Below are positions 10,501 through 18,740 of a DNA stretch of 64,000 nucleotides, piece by piece. The stretch is taken from assembly GCF_001686925.1 (NCBI RefSeq), contig NZ_LVEN01000001.1, positions 1 through 64,000 on the forward strand, in the 5' to 3' direction. Origin of the DNA: Flavobacterium piscis. Its GTDB lineage: Bacteria > Bacteroidota > Bacteroidia > Flavobacteriales > Flavobacteriaceae. Within the stretch, counting starts at the first letter, position 1; each line of letters starts with the position of its first letter. The position numbers and the translations under genes were made by a program. The notes below the pieces were generated by a model that saw only the letters and a program-made list of their open reading frames with translations, was not told the DNA's origin and made no database searches.

Positions 10501-10635
10501 TTCGTTGACATTTACTTGTGGCATTAAACCGTCGACATCCGAGACCGTACCTTTAACAGTTTGGGCATGCATAATGCTGCCCAACATAATCGTTCCGAAT
10601 AGGAATAATTTGAATATAAATTTTTTCATCATCAT
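7549..10635 (-). CDS. susC: SusC/RagA family TonB-dependent outer-membrane transporter
   Basis: A 1028-residue outer-membrane importer for oligosaccharides. A signal peptide (about 1-25, ending MHAQ) precedes a carboxypeptidase-like N-terminal extension (VKGTVSDVDG to about 110) with VVVVGY as TonB-box-like strand. A plug domain follows (GVSVSANTGAPGDGLKIRIRG, VLYVVDGV, LKDAAATAIYGSRSAGGVVI), then a beta-barrel ending in a hydrophobic Phe-Lys-Ile. Three consecutive Met codons open the frame; the first gives the reported start. It pairs with the adjacent susD, and the candidate operator 120-155 bp upstream probably makes it the first gene of the induced operon. Confidence 0.97.
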   Translation of the reverse strand: MMMKKFIFKLFLFGTIMLGSIMHAQTVKGTVSDVDGLMPQVNVNEKGTSNYATTDFDGNYTLTNVGPNAILVFSYIGYQTQEVPVAGKKELNITLITDTNTLNEVVVVGYTSEKKSAITGAVATIDMAELSKTKVSDVGQALQGQVAGVSVSANTGAPGDGLKIRIRGEGTLGNNEVLYVVDGVATRDISFLNMSDVKSMTVLKDAAATAIYGSRSAGGVVILTTKSGLKGKSNIDVEYYSGTSFATNLPKMLNTNQYLTVMDQAWHNTNNNPVNSPSPYSIDRANGNVNGIPLSDTNWLTQLFGAGKTDNVQLSFSGGSEKTQYLISGGYFGQNGIVVGDKDTYKRINFRANINTDVTDRFKVGTNFQITSSKQDKMSSSGDAPGVIRHALLRPPVLGVYKDVNDPTYKENNPYTDLPFYLNNNPNGGWSRNYELTSNPIAIVNYTDDVRSLFKTFGNVYGEYTFLADKSLKFRSNFGAEITFDHNKAFGENYGDDNDNDPNELYPGQGRQNRPSNLNENRGEATTFTFTNTLNYTKTIAEKHSINALLGEETVSYNQSAVGGSRTNYNNTTDPFRYLDYGSDTDKNSSGSAQMWNLISFFGSANYGYNNKYFVSGTIRADGSSRFGPNNKWGFFPSVSGGWAMSKEKFMENTKWVSNLKWRASWGQSGNQEIPNNAYETLITETGGIIKVVRYGNPDLKWETTTQTNLGLDLGIFENKLTFTVDYFDKTTNDILLAVGLPSSTVGQIDKTYVNAGIVSNKGFEYGANFQNNDHEFKYGISGNIATLKNNVEKLQQYVTEITDDKTHTKTVVGQPISSYYGLKFDGIYQNQAEINSTLYSNTNGAKPGDIKFKDINGDGQINADDRKFIGSPIPKITYGFSFNAEYKRFDMSFLFQGVSGVDRYNDLKQILDYDSRPFNSTTAVLSAWNGEGTSNTTPRNTMNDNGGSQISSVFVEDASYLRLKNLEIGYTLDPKIIGDRYLRLYVSGQNLLTFTKYTGLDPESTSLIDQGTYPQSTSILMGLKFKI

Positions 10636-10754
10636 AAAGAATTGTTAATTGAATTACTAGTTAGATTGTTTTTTTTGAGGTTAATTTTGTTTTGTGGTTT
10701 TACGATAACGTTTGAATTAATTATCAGTTATAAAATTAGCTTGTGGATATAAGA

Positions 10755-10791
10755 AAACGTGTACACTATTTCTTCAAAAGTGTACACTGTT
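10755..10791. promoter_or_regulatory. Candidate regulator operator: two 16-bp direct repeats, 21-bp spacing
   Basis: Two copies of AAA(C/A)GTGTACACT(A/G)TT lie at 10755-10770 and 10776-10791, identical at 14 of 16 positions. Each contains the perfect palindrome GTGTACAC, and the copies repeat with 21-bp periodicity, about two helical turns. They sit between the regulator gene and susC, roughly 120-155 bp before the susC start. AraC-type dimers bind direct repeats with this spacing, so this is the best candidate site for the adjacent hybrid regulator. I see no clear TAnnTTTG promoter between these sites and susC. Confidence 0.65.
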
Positions 10792-10836
10792 GTTTTTGGT
10801 GTTGTTATTCAGTGTTTTAGGTAATTATTGGCTCTT

Positions 10837-13800
10837 TTATTTGTATTTGAGCTGATAATTTTTGGGAGTTAAATCATATAGTTTTTTAAACTCACGATAA
10901 AAATAAGACCGGTTATTAAAGCCCGATTGGTAGCATACTTCAGAAACTGTTAATTTGTTTTTTCTTAACAATTCAGCAGCATATTTTAATCGAATGGTAC
11001 GAATTAAATCACCCGGCGTAAAACCAAAAAGTTGTTTGGTTTTACGATACAATTGCGAGTTACTGATGCCTAATTCTCTTTCGATAAATAAACTTTGTAA
11101 GTTTTCATTATCGATATTGTTACGAATAAGTTCAATTACTTTTTTTATAAAATCCTTTTCTTCCTTGTTTATATCAAGATGGGGCAGATTTTCTGTAAGA
11201 GTATCTTGTTTGAAATATCTTGAAATCAACTCCTTTTCTTCCAGTAACTTTTGTATTCTTATCAGGAGATGATCTGGGTAAAATGGTTTTGGGATATAGG
11301 AATTAGCACCGCTCTCTATCCCTTCAATTCGGTGTATAACCGAATCTTTTGCCGTAAGCATAATAAAAGGAATGTGGCAGGTTTTAAGATTAGTTTTAAT
11401 TTTTTTACAAAGCTCAACGCCATCCATAAAAGGCATCATTACATCACTAATAATGATATCCGGCAATACATCCTCAATGATTTGCATCGCTTCCAGACCA
11501 TTATAAGCAACAATAAGTTTGTACTTTTCACTAAGCAATTCATTAAGGAGAGTATGAATGTCTTTTTCGTCTTCTACAATTAAGATTACTTTTCTATTAT
11601 CGGCAAGCTCTTCCAGCGATAAAACCTTATTTGGAGTATCTTCAATTTTAATTGTATTTTCTTCCAGAATGTTTTTCAAATGATGCGATATTAAAATTGG
11701 ACTTATTGCAGTATCCAATTCTTTTTCACTATAAGCTTCTTTATTGCAAGGCAGCAGTATAGTAAAGGTTGTTTCTTTATTTAGAGTACTCGTAACCTGT
11801 ATTTCACCTTTTAGTACACCAACTAATTTTTTTACATAAGCCAGGCCTATACCGGTTCTAAACATATTGTTATCTGTTTCTTTGGCATTTGTATCTGCTA
11901 AGAAAAATTGGGTAAACAAAGAGTCTAATTCCTCTTTTGGAATTCCTTTACCAGTGTTTGTGATCGTTATATTTAATTTTTTAGAATCCTTGTCCTGAAT
12001 ATAAAATTTAAGATCTATTTTTCCATTTGAAGGAGTATATTTAAAAGCATTCGACATTAGATTAAATACTATTTTTTCAATCTTATCCTTGTCGAACCAT
12101 CCAGGCAACGTAGTGGGAATCTCGAGATGGTATTCAATATTTTTATCCAAAGCCCATTCATCAAATAATTCGGCAATTTGTTCGATTAGATTTACCAAAT
12201 CAAATTTTTTCACCGTTACTTCCAGATAATTGTATTCGGCTTTTCTAAATTCAAGTAATTGTTGTGTTAAGAATAATAAACGAGAAGAATTTCGCTGAAT
12301 CATTTGTATGAATTTCTGGTTTCTTTCGTTGAGGTTTGTTGCTTCAGAAAGTTTTTGGATGGGTCCAACGATTAGCGTTAGCGGAGTTTGAAATTCATGG
12401 GCAATATCAGTAAAAAAGGTAAGTCGGTTTTCGTGAAGCTCTTTTTCTCTTTGTCTAAAAAGAATATTTTGGGTTAATGATTGACGTTTTTTGTAATAAC
12501 TAAGAACAAATAGTACAAAGCCCAGAAACAACAAAGAATAGATTATTAGAGCAAGATTCGACTGCCAGAATACAGGTTTCACACAAATATCAATCGCATG
12601 AACGGGTTTGCTCCAAACGCCATCACTATTAGACCATTTTATCCACAAAGAATATTTTCCTTTAGGCACATTGGTAAAAGAAATAATGCGTCGGTTATTG
12701 ATGGTATTCCAGCCTTTATCAAAATTCATTAACCGATAAGCATATTGGCATTTTTCAGTATTAATAAAAGTTAACGCAGTTAACTTGATATCAAAAAAGT
12801 TCTGATTGTATTTTAAAACAATCGACGGGTGAGTATCTGAATTTGGAGTTATTACCAATCCTTGATAATAGGGGATTGGCTGATTTTGCCCACTTATTTT
12901 ATCAATAAAAAGATCCGGAATTATAGTAGATTCTTTTATTTTTTGAGGCAGGAAATAATTAAAACCTTTAATTCCTCCCATAAAAATAAAATCAGATTTT
13001 AAGTCCTGATAAAAGGCACCATCTGCAAATTCATTATTTTGCAAACCTTCATTTCGGCTATAATTGGTAAATTTTAATTGATTAGGATTGAAGTTTGATA
13101 AACCAAAATTGGTACTCAACCAAAGATTGTTTTTTTTATCAGCAACAATTCCGTGAATTGTATTGTTAGGAAGTCCGTTTTTTACAGTAAAGTTTTGAAA
13201 GATTGCTGTTCTGCCATTTTTTGCAGGATCTAATAAATTAAGACCAAAACTGGTGCCAATCCAAAGTCTGTTTTTAGCATCAGTTTGCAAACACAAGATG
13301 TCATTATTAGAGAGACTTGTAGTGTCATTAGGATTGTTTTTATAGATATTAAAATGCTCTGATTTTTTATCGAATAAATTCAAACCTCCCAATCTGGTTC
13401 CTATCCAGAGTTGGTTTTTGTCTTTAGGAATAACAGAAAAAACAATATTACTACTTAAGGAGTTTTTGTTGTTGTTTGTTGCAATATATCTCTTAAAATC
13501 AGTAATTTTTAAATTCTCGCCAGACCGTTCAATCTTGCAACGAATCATCCCGTATCCGTTCGTTCCAAGCCAAATAAATCCATCAACGTCCTGATAGATA
13601 GAGTAGGTCGATTTAAAGTAGTCGTAAGCTTTATTTCCTGTAATAGCTGCCCAGTTTGTTAATTTATTTTTTTTTAGATCAAAAACAGAGATCCCTTCAC
13701 CATCTGTTCCCACAAAAATTAAGTCATCCTGTCCTTTACATAGAGAAAATATGGCATTGTTAATGGCGCTATTATTTTCATTATAATTTTTATATTCCAG

Positions 13801-15045
13801 TGGTTTTTCAGGATCAAGATAAAATTTCGAAGAGAAATGGAATAAGCCTTTTCCTTTTGTCCCCACTAAAAAGGAATTTTCATCAACCTGAAGAAATGTT
13901 CTTACAATTGCTCCGTCTAATTCAGGAACCTGTGCTTTCGTAATAAGATTAAACGATTTCTTGAGCGGATATATTTTTATAATTCCGTCACCATCTGTTC
14001 CTGCCCAAAGAATATTTTCATTTCCTTTTATTAATGTGGTTGTTTTCTGGTTGTTCAAATATTTTAACCAATCGTTATTGATTACAGTACCATTTGTATC
14101 AATAATAAAATATCCGGATTTACTTGATACAATAAGCCCTTCAGGAATATTCCCGATTGTATTTTCAATATCTTTTTTGGTAAGTAATGTTTTCTTTTTA
14201 GTAGCAAGAGAATATAAATTACTATTTCCGGCGACAGATACGGTGCATATTTTTTCTTTCGAAATGATTCCAAATGTTCGAATATTATCTGATATTAATG
14301 CTGTTTTAGAGACAAAAAAATTTTCGCTTGGTTTGCTTTTAAAAGATAAACAATAGAGTTTATTATCTTCAAATAATACCAGTAATTCACCACTTAAAGT
14401 GAATTCCATTTTTTTTACTGCTTTTTTAGAAAGTTTTTCTGTGTTTAGTAATTGAAAATGATCACCATCAAAATAACCAATTCCCCAGTCTTTTATAGCG
14501 CAAAATACATTTTTGGAAGAATCAAGAGCCATATTAAATTCAGATTCAGATAATGGTGGAATGTTTTCTCTTGAAAAGTTATAATGTTCGAAGACACCGG
14601 TTTTTTTATCATAACGATTGATCCCGTGTATCGTCAATATCCAAATTCTGCCTGTATTGTCCTCATCTATTTTTAGGATTACCTGGTTACTCAGACTATT
14701 TTTATTGTTTAGTTCAGGTCTGAAAATTTCGAAGCTATTTCCATCATATCGATTTAAACCATCCCAGGTTCCTATCCAGAGTAAGTTTTCAGAATCTTGA
14801 AATATAGTATTGATAGAACTATTAGAAAGTCCTTTTGTATTGTCTAATTGTTCTAATGAATATTTTAAGTCTAATGATTTATAAGAATCCCAAATCAAAT
14901 TATAATTTGCATTGTTAATTTTAGGTTGTTCACTTTTGGTTAACAGTTCAATTGTTGCAGTATTAACAGAAGCATTTTCTTCTTTAGTATTACAAGCAAG
15001 GAGAATGATAAATATCAAATAACAAAATATGTTTTTAATTTTCAA
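10837..15045 (-). CDS. Hybrid two-component sensor kinase/response regulator (HTCS)
   Basis: A 1402-residue one-protein sensor and transcription factor of the polysaccharide locus. An N-terminal signal sequence with lipobox-like LLAC at residue 18 is followed by about 750 residues of repeated propeller blades (many xxLWIGT and GLNxxD motifs), a Y_Y_Y-type beta domain, and a transmembrane helix near 829-850. Next come the histidine kinase dimerisation box DIAHEFQTPLTL (His near 882), an HATPase domain (NLMSNAFKYTP, GTGIGLAY), a receiver with IIISDVMMP (Asp near 1200), and a C-terminal AraC domain (about 1300-1402). It likely binds an oligosaccharide in the periplasm and activates susC. HEFQTP differs from the usual HEFRTP. 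Confidence 0.96.
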   Translation of the reverse strand: MKIKNIFCYLIFIILLACNTKEENASVNTATIELLTKSEQPKINNANYNLIWDSYKSLDLKYSLEQLDNTKGLSNSSINTIFQDSENLLWIGTWDGLNRYDGNSFEIFRPELNNKNSLSNQVILKIDEDNTGRIWILTIHGINRYDKKTGVFEHYNFSRENIPPLSESEFNMALDSSKNVFCAIKDWGIGYFDGDHFQLLNTEKLSKKAVKKMEFTLSGELLVLFEDNKLYCLSFKSKPSENFFVSKTALISDNIRTFGIISKEKICTVSVAGNSNLYSLATKKKTLLTKKDIENTIGNIPEGLIVSSKSGYFIIDTNGTVINNDWLKYLNNQKTTTLIKGNENILWAGTDGDGIIKIYPLKKSFNLITKAQVPELDGAIVRTFLQVDENSFLVGTKGKGLFHFSSKFYLDPEKPLEYKNYNENNSAINNAIFSLCKGQDDLIFVGTDGEGISVFDLKKNKLTNWAAITGNKAYDYFKSTYSIYQDVDGFIWLGTNGYGMIRCKIERSGENLKITDFKRYIATNNNKNSLSSNIVFSVIPKDKNQLWIGTRLGGLNLFDKKSEHFNIYKNNPNDTTSLSNNDILCLQTDAKNRLWIGTSFGLNLLDPAKNGRTAIFQNFTVKNGLPNNTIHGIVADKKNNLWLSTNFGLSNFNPNQLKFTNYSRNEGLQNNEFADGAFYQDLKSDFIFMGGIKGFNYFLPQKIKESTIIPDLFIDKISGQNQPIPYYQGLVITPNSDTHPSIVLKYNQNFFDIKLTALTFINTEKCQYAYRLMNFDKGWNTINNRRIISFTNVPKGKYSLWIKWSNSDGVWSKPVHAIDICVKPVFWQSNLALIIYSLLFLGFVLFVLSYYKKRQSLTQNILFRQREKELHENRLTFFTDIAHEFQTPLTLIVGPIQKLSEATNLNERNQKFIQMIQRNSSRLLFLTQQLLEFRKAEYNYLEVTVKKFDLVNLIEQIAELFDEWALDKNIEYHLEIPTTLPGWFDKDKIEKIVFNLMSNAFKYTPSNGKIDLKFYIQDKDSKKLNITITNTGKGIPKEELDSLFTQFFLADTNAKETDNNMFRTGIGLAYVKKLVGVLKGEIQVTSTLNKETTFTILLPCNKEAYSEKELDTAISPILISHHLKNILEENTIKIEDTPNKVLSLEELADNRKVILIVEDEKDIHTLLNELLSEKYKLIVAYNGLEAMQIIEDVLPDIIISDVMMPFMDGVELCKKIKTNLKTCHIPFIMLTAKDSVIHRIEGIESGANSYIPKPFYPDHLLIRIQKLLEEKELISRYFKQDTLTENLPHLDINKEEKDFIKKVIELIRNNIDNENLQSLFIERELGISNSQLYRKTKQLFGFTPGDLIRTIRLKYAAELLRKNKLTVSEVCYQSGFNNRSYFYREFKKLYDLTPKNYQLKYK

Positions 15046-15390
15046 TGTGATAATTCTTTAATAATTCTAAAATGAGTGTTGTCAATGTTCCGCTTCTATA
15101 GCATAAGTTATTTTATCCTTCCTAACATTATATTCCTCATTTTTTGGAATTTAAGAGATATTTGAATGTTTGCTAAGGTATTGTTATACAGCGTGTAAGG
15201 TATAAAAAAGGATATTGTTAATATGTGATTTTTATCATATTTTTTTTAAGATAATGAAAATTTATCTATGTATTTATTTTGAAATTTACAGTAAATGGCT
15301 TTAAAATCAATATATGTAAGAGAGGAGGTGTAAGGTTTAATTCTTTTAAAAATAGGCGATGAAGTAGGAGATCGAAAAAATAGGGATAAA
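15046..15390. other. Intergenic region upstream of the HTCS gene
   Basis: About 345 AT-rich bases without a supportable gene. It should contain the promoter of the regulator. Apart from the hairpin at its right end I see no repeat or structured element. The short minus-strand ORF covering 15266-15484 has no family features and runs through the terminator and the end of the sod gene. Confidence 0.5.
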
Positions 15391-15423
15391 AAAAAGCTGA
15401 TACTTTATTTGTATCAGCTTTTT
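15391..15423. terminator. Bidirectional terminator after the sod gene
   Basis: Arms at 15391-15403 and 15411-15423 are perfectly complementary (core AAGCTGATAC), with a 7-base loop. A/T runs on both sides give a T-tract in either direction. It starts 3 bp past the sod stop codon and is a standard intrinsic terminator for the minus-strand housekeeping cluster. Confidence 0.88.
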
Positions 15424-15426
15424 TGT

Positions 15427-16209
15427 TTATACCTTCTTGACCTTTTTGAGTGCTTCGATATAATATTCGTTTACTTTTTCCCAATTAATGTGTTCGTAAA
15501 AAGCATCAATATAATTTCCCTTTCTGTTTTGGTAATCCAGATAATAGGCATGTTCCCATAAATCGATTCCTAAAATTGGAGTTCCGGGAATCAGGGCATT
15601 TTTCATTAAAGGATTGTCCTGGTTTTCGGTTGTAGTGACTTGTAATTTTCCATATCGGTCTACTACCAGCCAAACCCAGCCAGAACCAAATTGTTTTGTT
15701 GCCTGACCTTTAAATTGAGTGGTAAGATTGTTAAATGAGCCAAATTCTTTGTTTATAGACCCTGACAGGGTGTCTTTCGGACTTTGTTCTTTCGGAGTTA
15801 GAATATTAAAATACAAAGTGTGATTGTAATATCCACCTGCATTTTGGCGAAGTTTTGCATTGCTGAGATCCATTTTTTTCAGGATGTCTTCAAGAGGCAT
15901 ATTTTCAAATTCGGTATTTACAATTTCTTTATTAAAATTGTTCGTGTACGTTAAATAATGTTTAGAGTAATGTGTTTCTAGAGTAAGTGTTCGTATTGCT
16001 GGAGCCAGCCCATCATACGAATAAGATAGCTTTGTCATCTCAAAAGAACCGGGATCTGCTTTTACATCATTTGGCGATCCTATAGTTATTTTTTCTTCTT
16101 TAGTTGGTAAAGGAACTTCTACAACTTCGGTTAGTTTGTTGCTGTCATTACATGAAAATAAAAGAAAAAATGAAGCTAAAATGCTGAAACGAACAATGTA
16201 TTTCTTCAT
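15427..16209 (-). CDS. Lipoprotein Fe/Mn superoxide dismutase
   Basis: A 260-residue superoxide dismutase converting superoxide to oxygen and peroxide. The N-terminus is a lipoprotein signal (FFLLFSC, Cys20) followed by a linker of about 30 residues, so the enzyme is exported and membrane-anchored rather than cytosolic. Both SOD domains are present: an alpha-hairpin with THYSKHYLTY and YYNHTLYF carrying two metal His ligands, and a C-terminal domain with GSGWVWLV and GIDLWEHAYYLDY providing the Asp and His ligands. Iron versus manganese cannot be decided safely. It follows the acyl-CoA-binding protein gene by 8 bp and closes the cluster before the terminator. Confidence 0.94.
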   Translation of the reverse strand: MKKYIVRFSILASFFLLFSCNDSNKLTEVVEVPLPTKEEKITIGSPNDVKADPGSFEMTKLSYSYDGLAPAIRTLTLETHYSKHYLTYTNNFNKEIVNTEFENMPLEDILKKMDLSNAKLRQNAGGYYNHTLYFNILTPKEQSPKDTLSGSINKEFGSFNNLTTQFKGQATKQFGSGWVWLVVDRYGKLQVTTTENQDNPLMKNALIPGTPILGIDLWEHAYYLDYQNRKGNYIDAFYEHINWEKVNEYYIEALKKVKKV

Positions 16210-16217
16210 AATGTTAG

Positions 16218-16487
16218 TTATTTTGATGTTAGTGAATTAATGATTTCAATATAGCATTCTTTGGCCTCATCAACAGATATATGGCTAATTTGCATCCACG
16301 CATTTGTTTTGAATGCATCTCTCAAATCAAAATTTTCAGATTGATTGTAGACTGCAGTTCCAAAAGTAGCCTGTTTGTAATAAGCATACAGGCGTAGCTG
16401 CACATCTTGCGGCAATGAGGCCTGAGTCATTTTTAAAGCAGTTTCGACTGCCTCAGAAAAACGAGTATCTAAATCTTTTTTGCTCAT
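16218..16487 (-). CDS. Acyl-CoA-binding protein (ACBP)
   Basis: An 89-residue soluble four-helix protein that binds long-chain acyl-CoA. Family marks are FSEAVETALKM near the start, LRLYAYYKQATFG (the YAYYKQAT block that contacts the acyl-CoA), and WMQISHISVDEAKECYIE in place of the usual W-x-x-x-G-x-S-x-x-x-A. Its length matches eukaryotic ACBP. Its start overlaps the psd stop by one base, so it is co-translated with phospholipid synthesis genes, consistent with supplying or buffering acyl-CoA for lipid metabolism. ACBP is uncommon in bacteria but known in Bacteroidota. Confidence 0.92.
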   Translation of the reverse strand: MSKKDLDTRFSEAVETALKMTQASLPQDVQLRLYAYYKQATFGTAVYNQSENFDLRDAFKTNAWMQISHISVDEAKECYIEIINSLTSK

Positions 16488-17140
16488 TAAGCTTTTGTAG
16501 CAATAATGGTTTTACCGCCAATTGCTTTTTGGTTTAATACTACATTAATAGGAGTACCTAAAGGTAAAAATAAATCTACTCTTGAACCAAATTTTATAAA
16601 TCCAGCATCAGTACCTTGTACTACTTGCATACCTTCCTGAGCATAATTTACAATTCTTCTTGCAAGGGCACCTGCAATTTGTCTGTATAATATTTGTCCA
16701 AAAGTTTCATTTTCGATAACAACCGTAGTTCTTTCGTTTTCTTCGCTTGCTTTTGGATGCCATGCTACTAAAAATTTTCCAGGGTGGTATTTACTGAATT
16801 TGATAATTCCATCCATCGCATAACGCGTAACATGTACGTTTATTGGTGACATAAAGATAGAAACCTGTAAACGTTTATCTTTAAAATATTCCCCTTCATA
16901 AACTTCTTCAATAACCACAACTTTTCCATCAACCGGAGCAAGAATCTGATCGCTGTTTCTAATTGCAATTCTTTTAGGATTTCTAAAGAACTGTAAAATA
17001 ATAATCAAAACTACCACACCAGCAATCTGAACAAGCATTCTTAGCCAGGTAATATCAATAAATTTGTCAGCAATTAAAAGTACAGCTACTGCAAATGCAG
17101 TACCTAATAAAATGGATGGTCCTCCTTCTTTATGAAACAT
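16487..17140 (-). CDS. psd: Phosphatidylserine decarboxylase
   Basis: A 217-residue membrane-associated proenzyme that decarboxylates phosphatidylserine to phosphatidylethanolamine. Two hydrophobic segments lie at about 10-50. The short-form Psd core follows: PVDGKVVVIEE, SIFMSPINVHVTRY with the catalytic His, WHPKASEENERTTV, and FIKFGSRVDLF, where self-cleavage before Ser in the GS pair forms the pyruvoyl group. Length is typical of the short archaeal/Bacteroidota type. Its start overlaps the cdsA stop by 11 bp, and the two enzymes act in one pathway (CDP-diacylglycerol to phosphatidylserine to PE). Confidence 0.95.
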   Translation of the reverse strand: MFHKEGGPSILLGTAFAVAVLLIADKFIDITWLRMLVQIAGVVVLIIILQFFRNPKRIAIRNSDQILAPVDGKVVVIEEVYEGEYFKDKRLQVSIFMSPINVHVTRYAMDGIIKFSKYHPGKFLVAWHPKASEENERTTVVIENETFGQILYRQIAGALARRIVNYAQEGMQVVQGTDAGFIKFGSRVDLFLPLGTPINVVLNQKAIGGKTIIATKA

Positions 17141-18020
17141 AGTATAAAATTTGATAAAATAAAAATATAATTGGTGCTACAAATATAACACTATCTAATC
17201 GATCTAGAATACCTCCGTGTCCAGGCATTATTGAACCACTGTCTTTTACGCCCGCAATTCTTTTGAATTTAGATTCAATCAAATCTCCAATTGTGCCAAA
17301 AACACTTACAATTAAAGCGATTATGGTCCAGATTAAGATTGACTTGCTGCTAAATTCAGGATTAGGCTGTATGTAAAATTTAGAAATTAAGAAACCGGCA
17401 AGAGCTGCAAAAACAACACCACCCAAAAATCCTTCGATAGTTTTTTTAGGAGAAACACGTTCAAATAATTTATGTTTTCCAATCGATTTTCCAACTAAAT
17501 AGGCAAAAGTATCATTGGTCCAGATTAAAATGAATAAACCAAGAATAATCTTTGGATTGTAATTGTTTGTTCCGAAAGAAATTTTAACGATAAATATAAA
17601 TGGAAGTGTAATGTATCCTAATAGATATAGGTATTTTGAAGAAGTGCTTACTTTTTGAACAGAATCATAAAATAAAAATAGAATACATTTTATTGATATA
17701 ACAATAGTTACGGCAAGTAAGATTAGGTCTAATTCCTGAATATTGGTATTTAAATTTAATTCAGTATTAAATGTTTCATTTAAAAACTGAGTAGTCTGTT
17801 TGTTATAGTGACTAACTAATAAAGTTGCAGAATATAACAATACTCCAAAAAGAATTGAAAACACTTTATTAAGATTCGCTAAATTGCAAAACTCGTATAT
17901 CGTAATAATTAGAAAAATGCCAAAAAGAATAATAAAGCTTTCGGTAGAAAACAGAATAGAAGTTAATAATAAAGCGATATAAACAGCACCAGAAATGGTT
18001 CTCTTGAGTGTTTCGTTCAT
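17130..18020 (-). CDS. cdsA: Phosphatidate cytidylyltransferase
   Basis: A 296-residue integral membrane enzyme making CDP-diacylglycerol from phosphatidate and CTP. About eight transmembrane segments are visible. The CdsA signature lies in the C-terminal half: NDTFAYLVGKSIGKHKL, SPKKTIEGFLGG, GDLIESKFKRIAGVKDSG, and GHGGILDRLDS. It starts 1 bp after the LUD gene ends and overlaps psd at its own end, giving a tightly packed lipid-synthesis operon. Confidence 0.97.
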   Translation of the reverse strand: MNETLKRTISGAVYIALLLTSILFSTESFIILFGIFLIITIYEFCNLANLNKVFSILFGVLLYSATLLVSHYNKQTTQFLNETFNTELNLNTNIQELDLILLAVTIVISIKCILFLFYDSVQKVSTSSKYLYLLGYITLPFIFIVKISFGTNNYNPKIILGLFILIWTNDTFAYLVGKSIGKHKLFERVSPKKTIEGFLGGVVFAALAGFLISKFYIQPNPEFSSKSILIWTIIALIVSVFGTIGDLIESKFKRIAGVKDSGSIMPGHGGILDRLDSVIFVAPIIFLFYQILYYVS

Positions 18021-18021
18021 C

Positions 18022-18627
18022 TTAAAGATCTTCTAGGAGCAATAAATATAGATTTTTTGCAACGCTTCCGTATTGTGTAAAATCTTCTTCCTTAGCTTTT
18101 TCGAAATATTTTATAGTGGTAATATTGGTTGGATAATCTCTTTCGTATTTTCTTTTGATAGCACTTAGACCATCACTCTTAATTAATTGCAGTTGACTTG
18201 TAGTGGCAATAATTACAATATTCGCCGGTAATTCGTTTGGTTTGTCCTGCCTGATTTGTTTTGATGAAAATAAAATAGAACCTTCGTCTGCAATTAGGTT
18301 CTCGCAGGTAGCCAATAAGAATTTAGGGTTTTTAGGCGAAATATAAATTAATTTATTTTCTTCTAATAAATGAAAAAGACCAGGCTCGTAACATAAAACT
18401 TCGCTTTCGAACCAATCATTTTCTTCTAATATGTTTTCAAACTGTTCAGCAACTTCTTGTTTGTTTTCACAGTATAAAAATTTACCGCCATTTTTTTTGA
18501 AATTAAAAATGAATCTTTCATCTATAGATAAATGACTATCAGCAGTATGATTTCCTCCATACTCGCTTTCATTTTCTTCATCAGAAGCGGCATCGCCAGA
18601 CCCAAATATTTTTTTGAAAAAATTCAT
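18022..18627 (-). CDS. LUD-domain (LutC/YkgG-like) protein
   Basis: A 201-residue cytoplasmic protein with a LUD domain. The N-terminal 30 residues are low-complexity and acidic (SGDAASDEENESEYGG), and the domain begins near FIFNFKKNGGKFLYC. NLIADEGSILF and PANIVIIATTSQL match the NagB-like Rossmann fold of LutC, a subunit of the lactate utilisation complex. Here it stands alone beside ftsH and cdsA without lutA or lutB, so lactate oxidation cannot be inferred. The steady position beside ftsH suggests a housekeeping role, which is unknown. Confidence 0.85.
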   Translation of the reverse strand: MNFFKKIFGSGDAASDEENESEYGGNHTADSHLSIDERFIFNFKKNGGKFLYCENKQEVAEQFENILEENDWFESEVLCYEPGLFHLLEENKLIYISPKNPKFLLATCENLIADEGSILFSSKQIRQDKPNELPANIVIIATTSQLQLIKSDGLSAIKRKYERDYPTNITTIKYFEKAKEEDFTQYGSVAKNLYLLLLEDL

Positions 18628-18674
18628 TTTATATGAAATACTTTACATGTTAATTGAAAACGTTCAAAGATAAA

Positions 18675-18713
18675 AAAATCTTAATTCAAAAGGCTATTTT
18701 GAATTAAGATTTT
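18675..18713 (-). terminator. Hairpin between ftsH and the LUD gene
   Basis: Seventeen-base arms at 18675-18691 and 18697-18713 pair perfectly around a 5-base loop, with A/T tracts at both ends. It lies 27 bp past the ftsH stop on the minus strand and probably ends or attenuates the rsfS-ftsH transcript. Confidence 0.75.
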
Positions 18714-18740
18714 AAAAAATATTACATATTTACTGAATAT

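Noticed and set aside
18022..18627. Lactate-utilisation operon around the LUD gene
   Set aside because: No lutA or lutB genes or lactate permease are nearby; the gene stands among lipid and protease genes.
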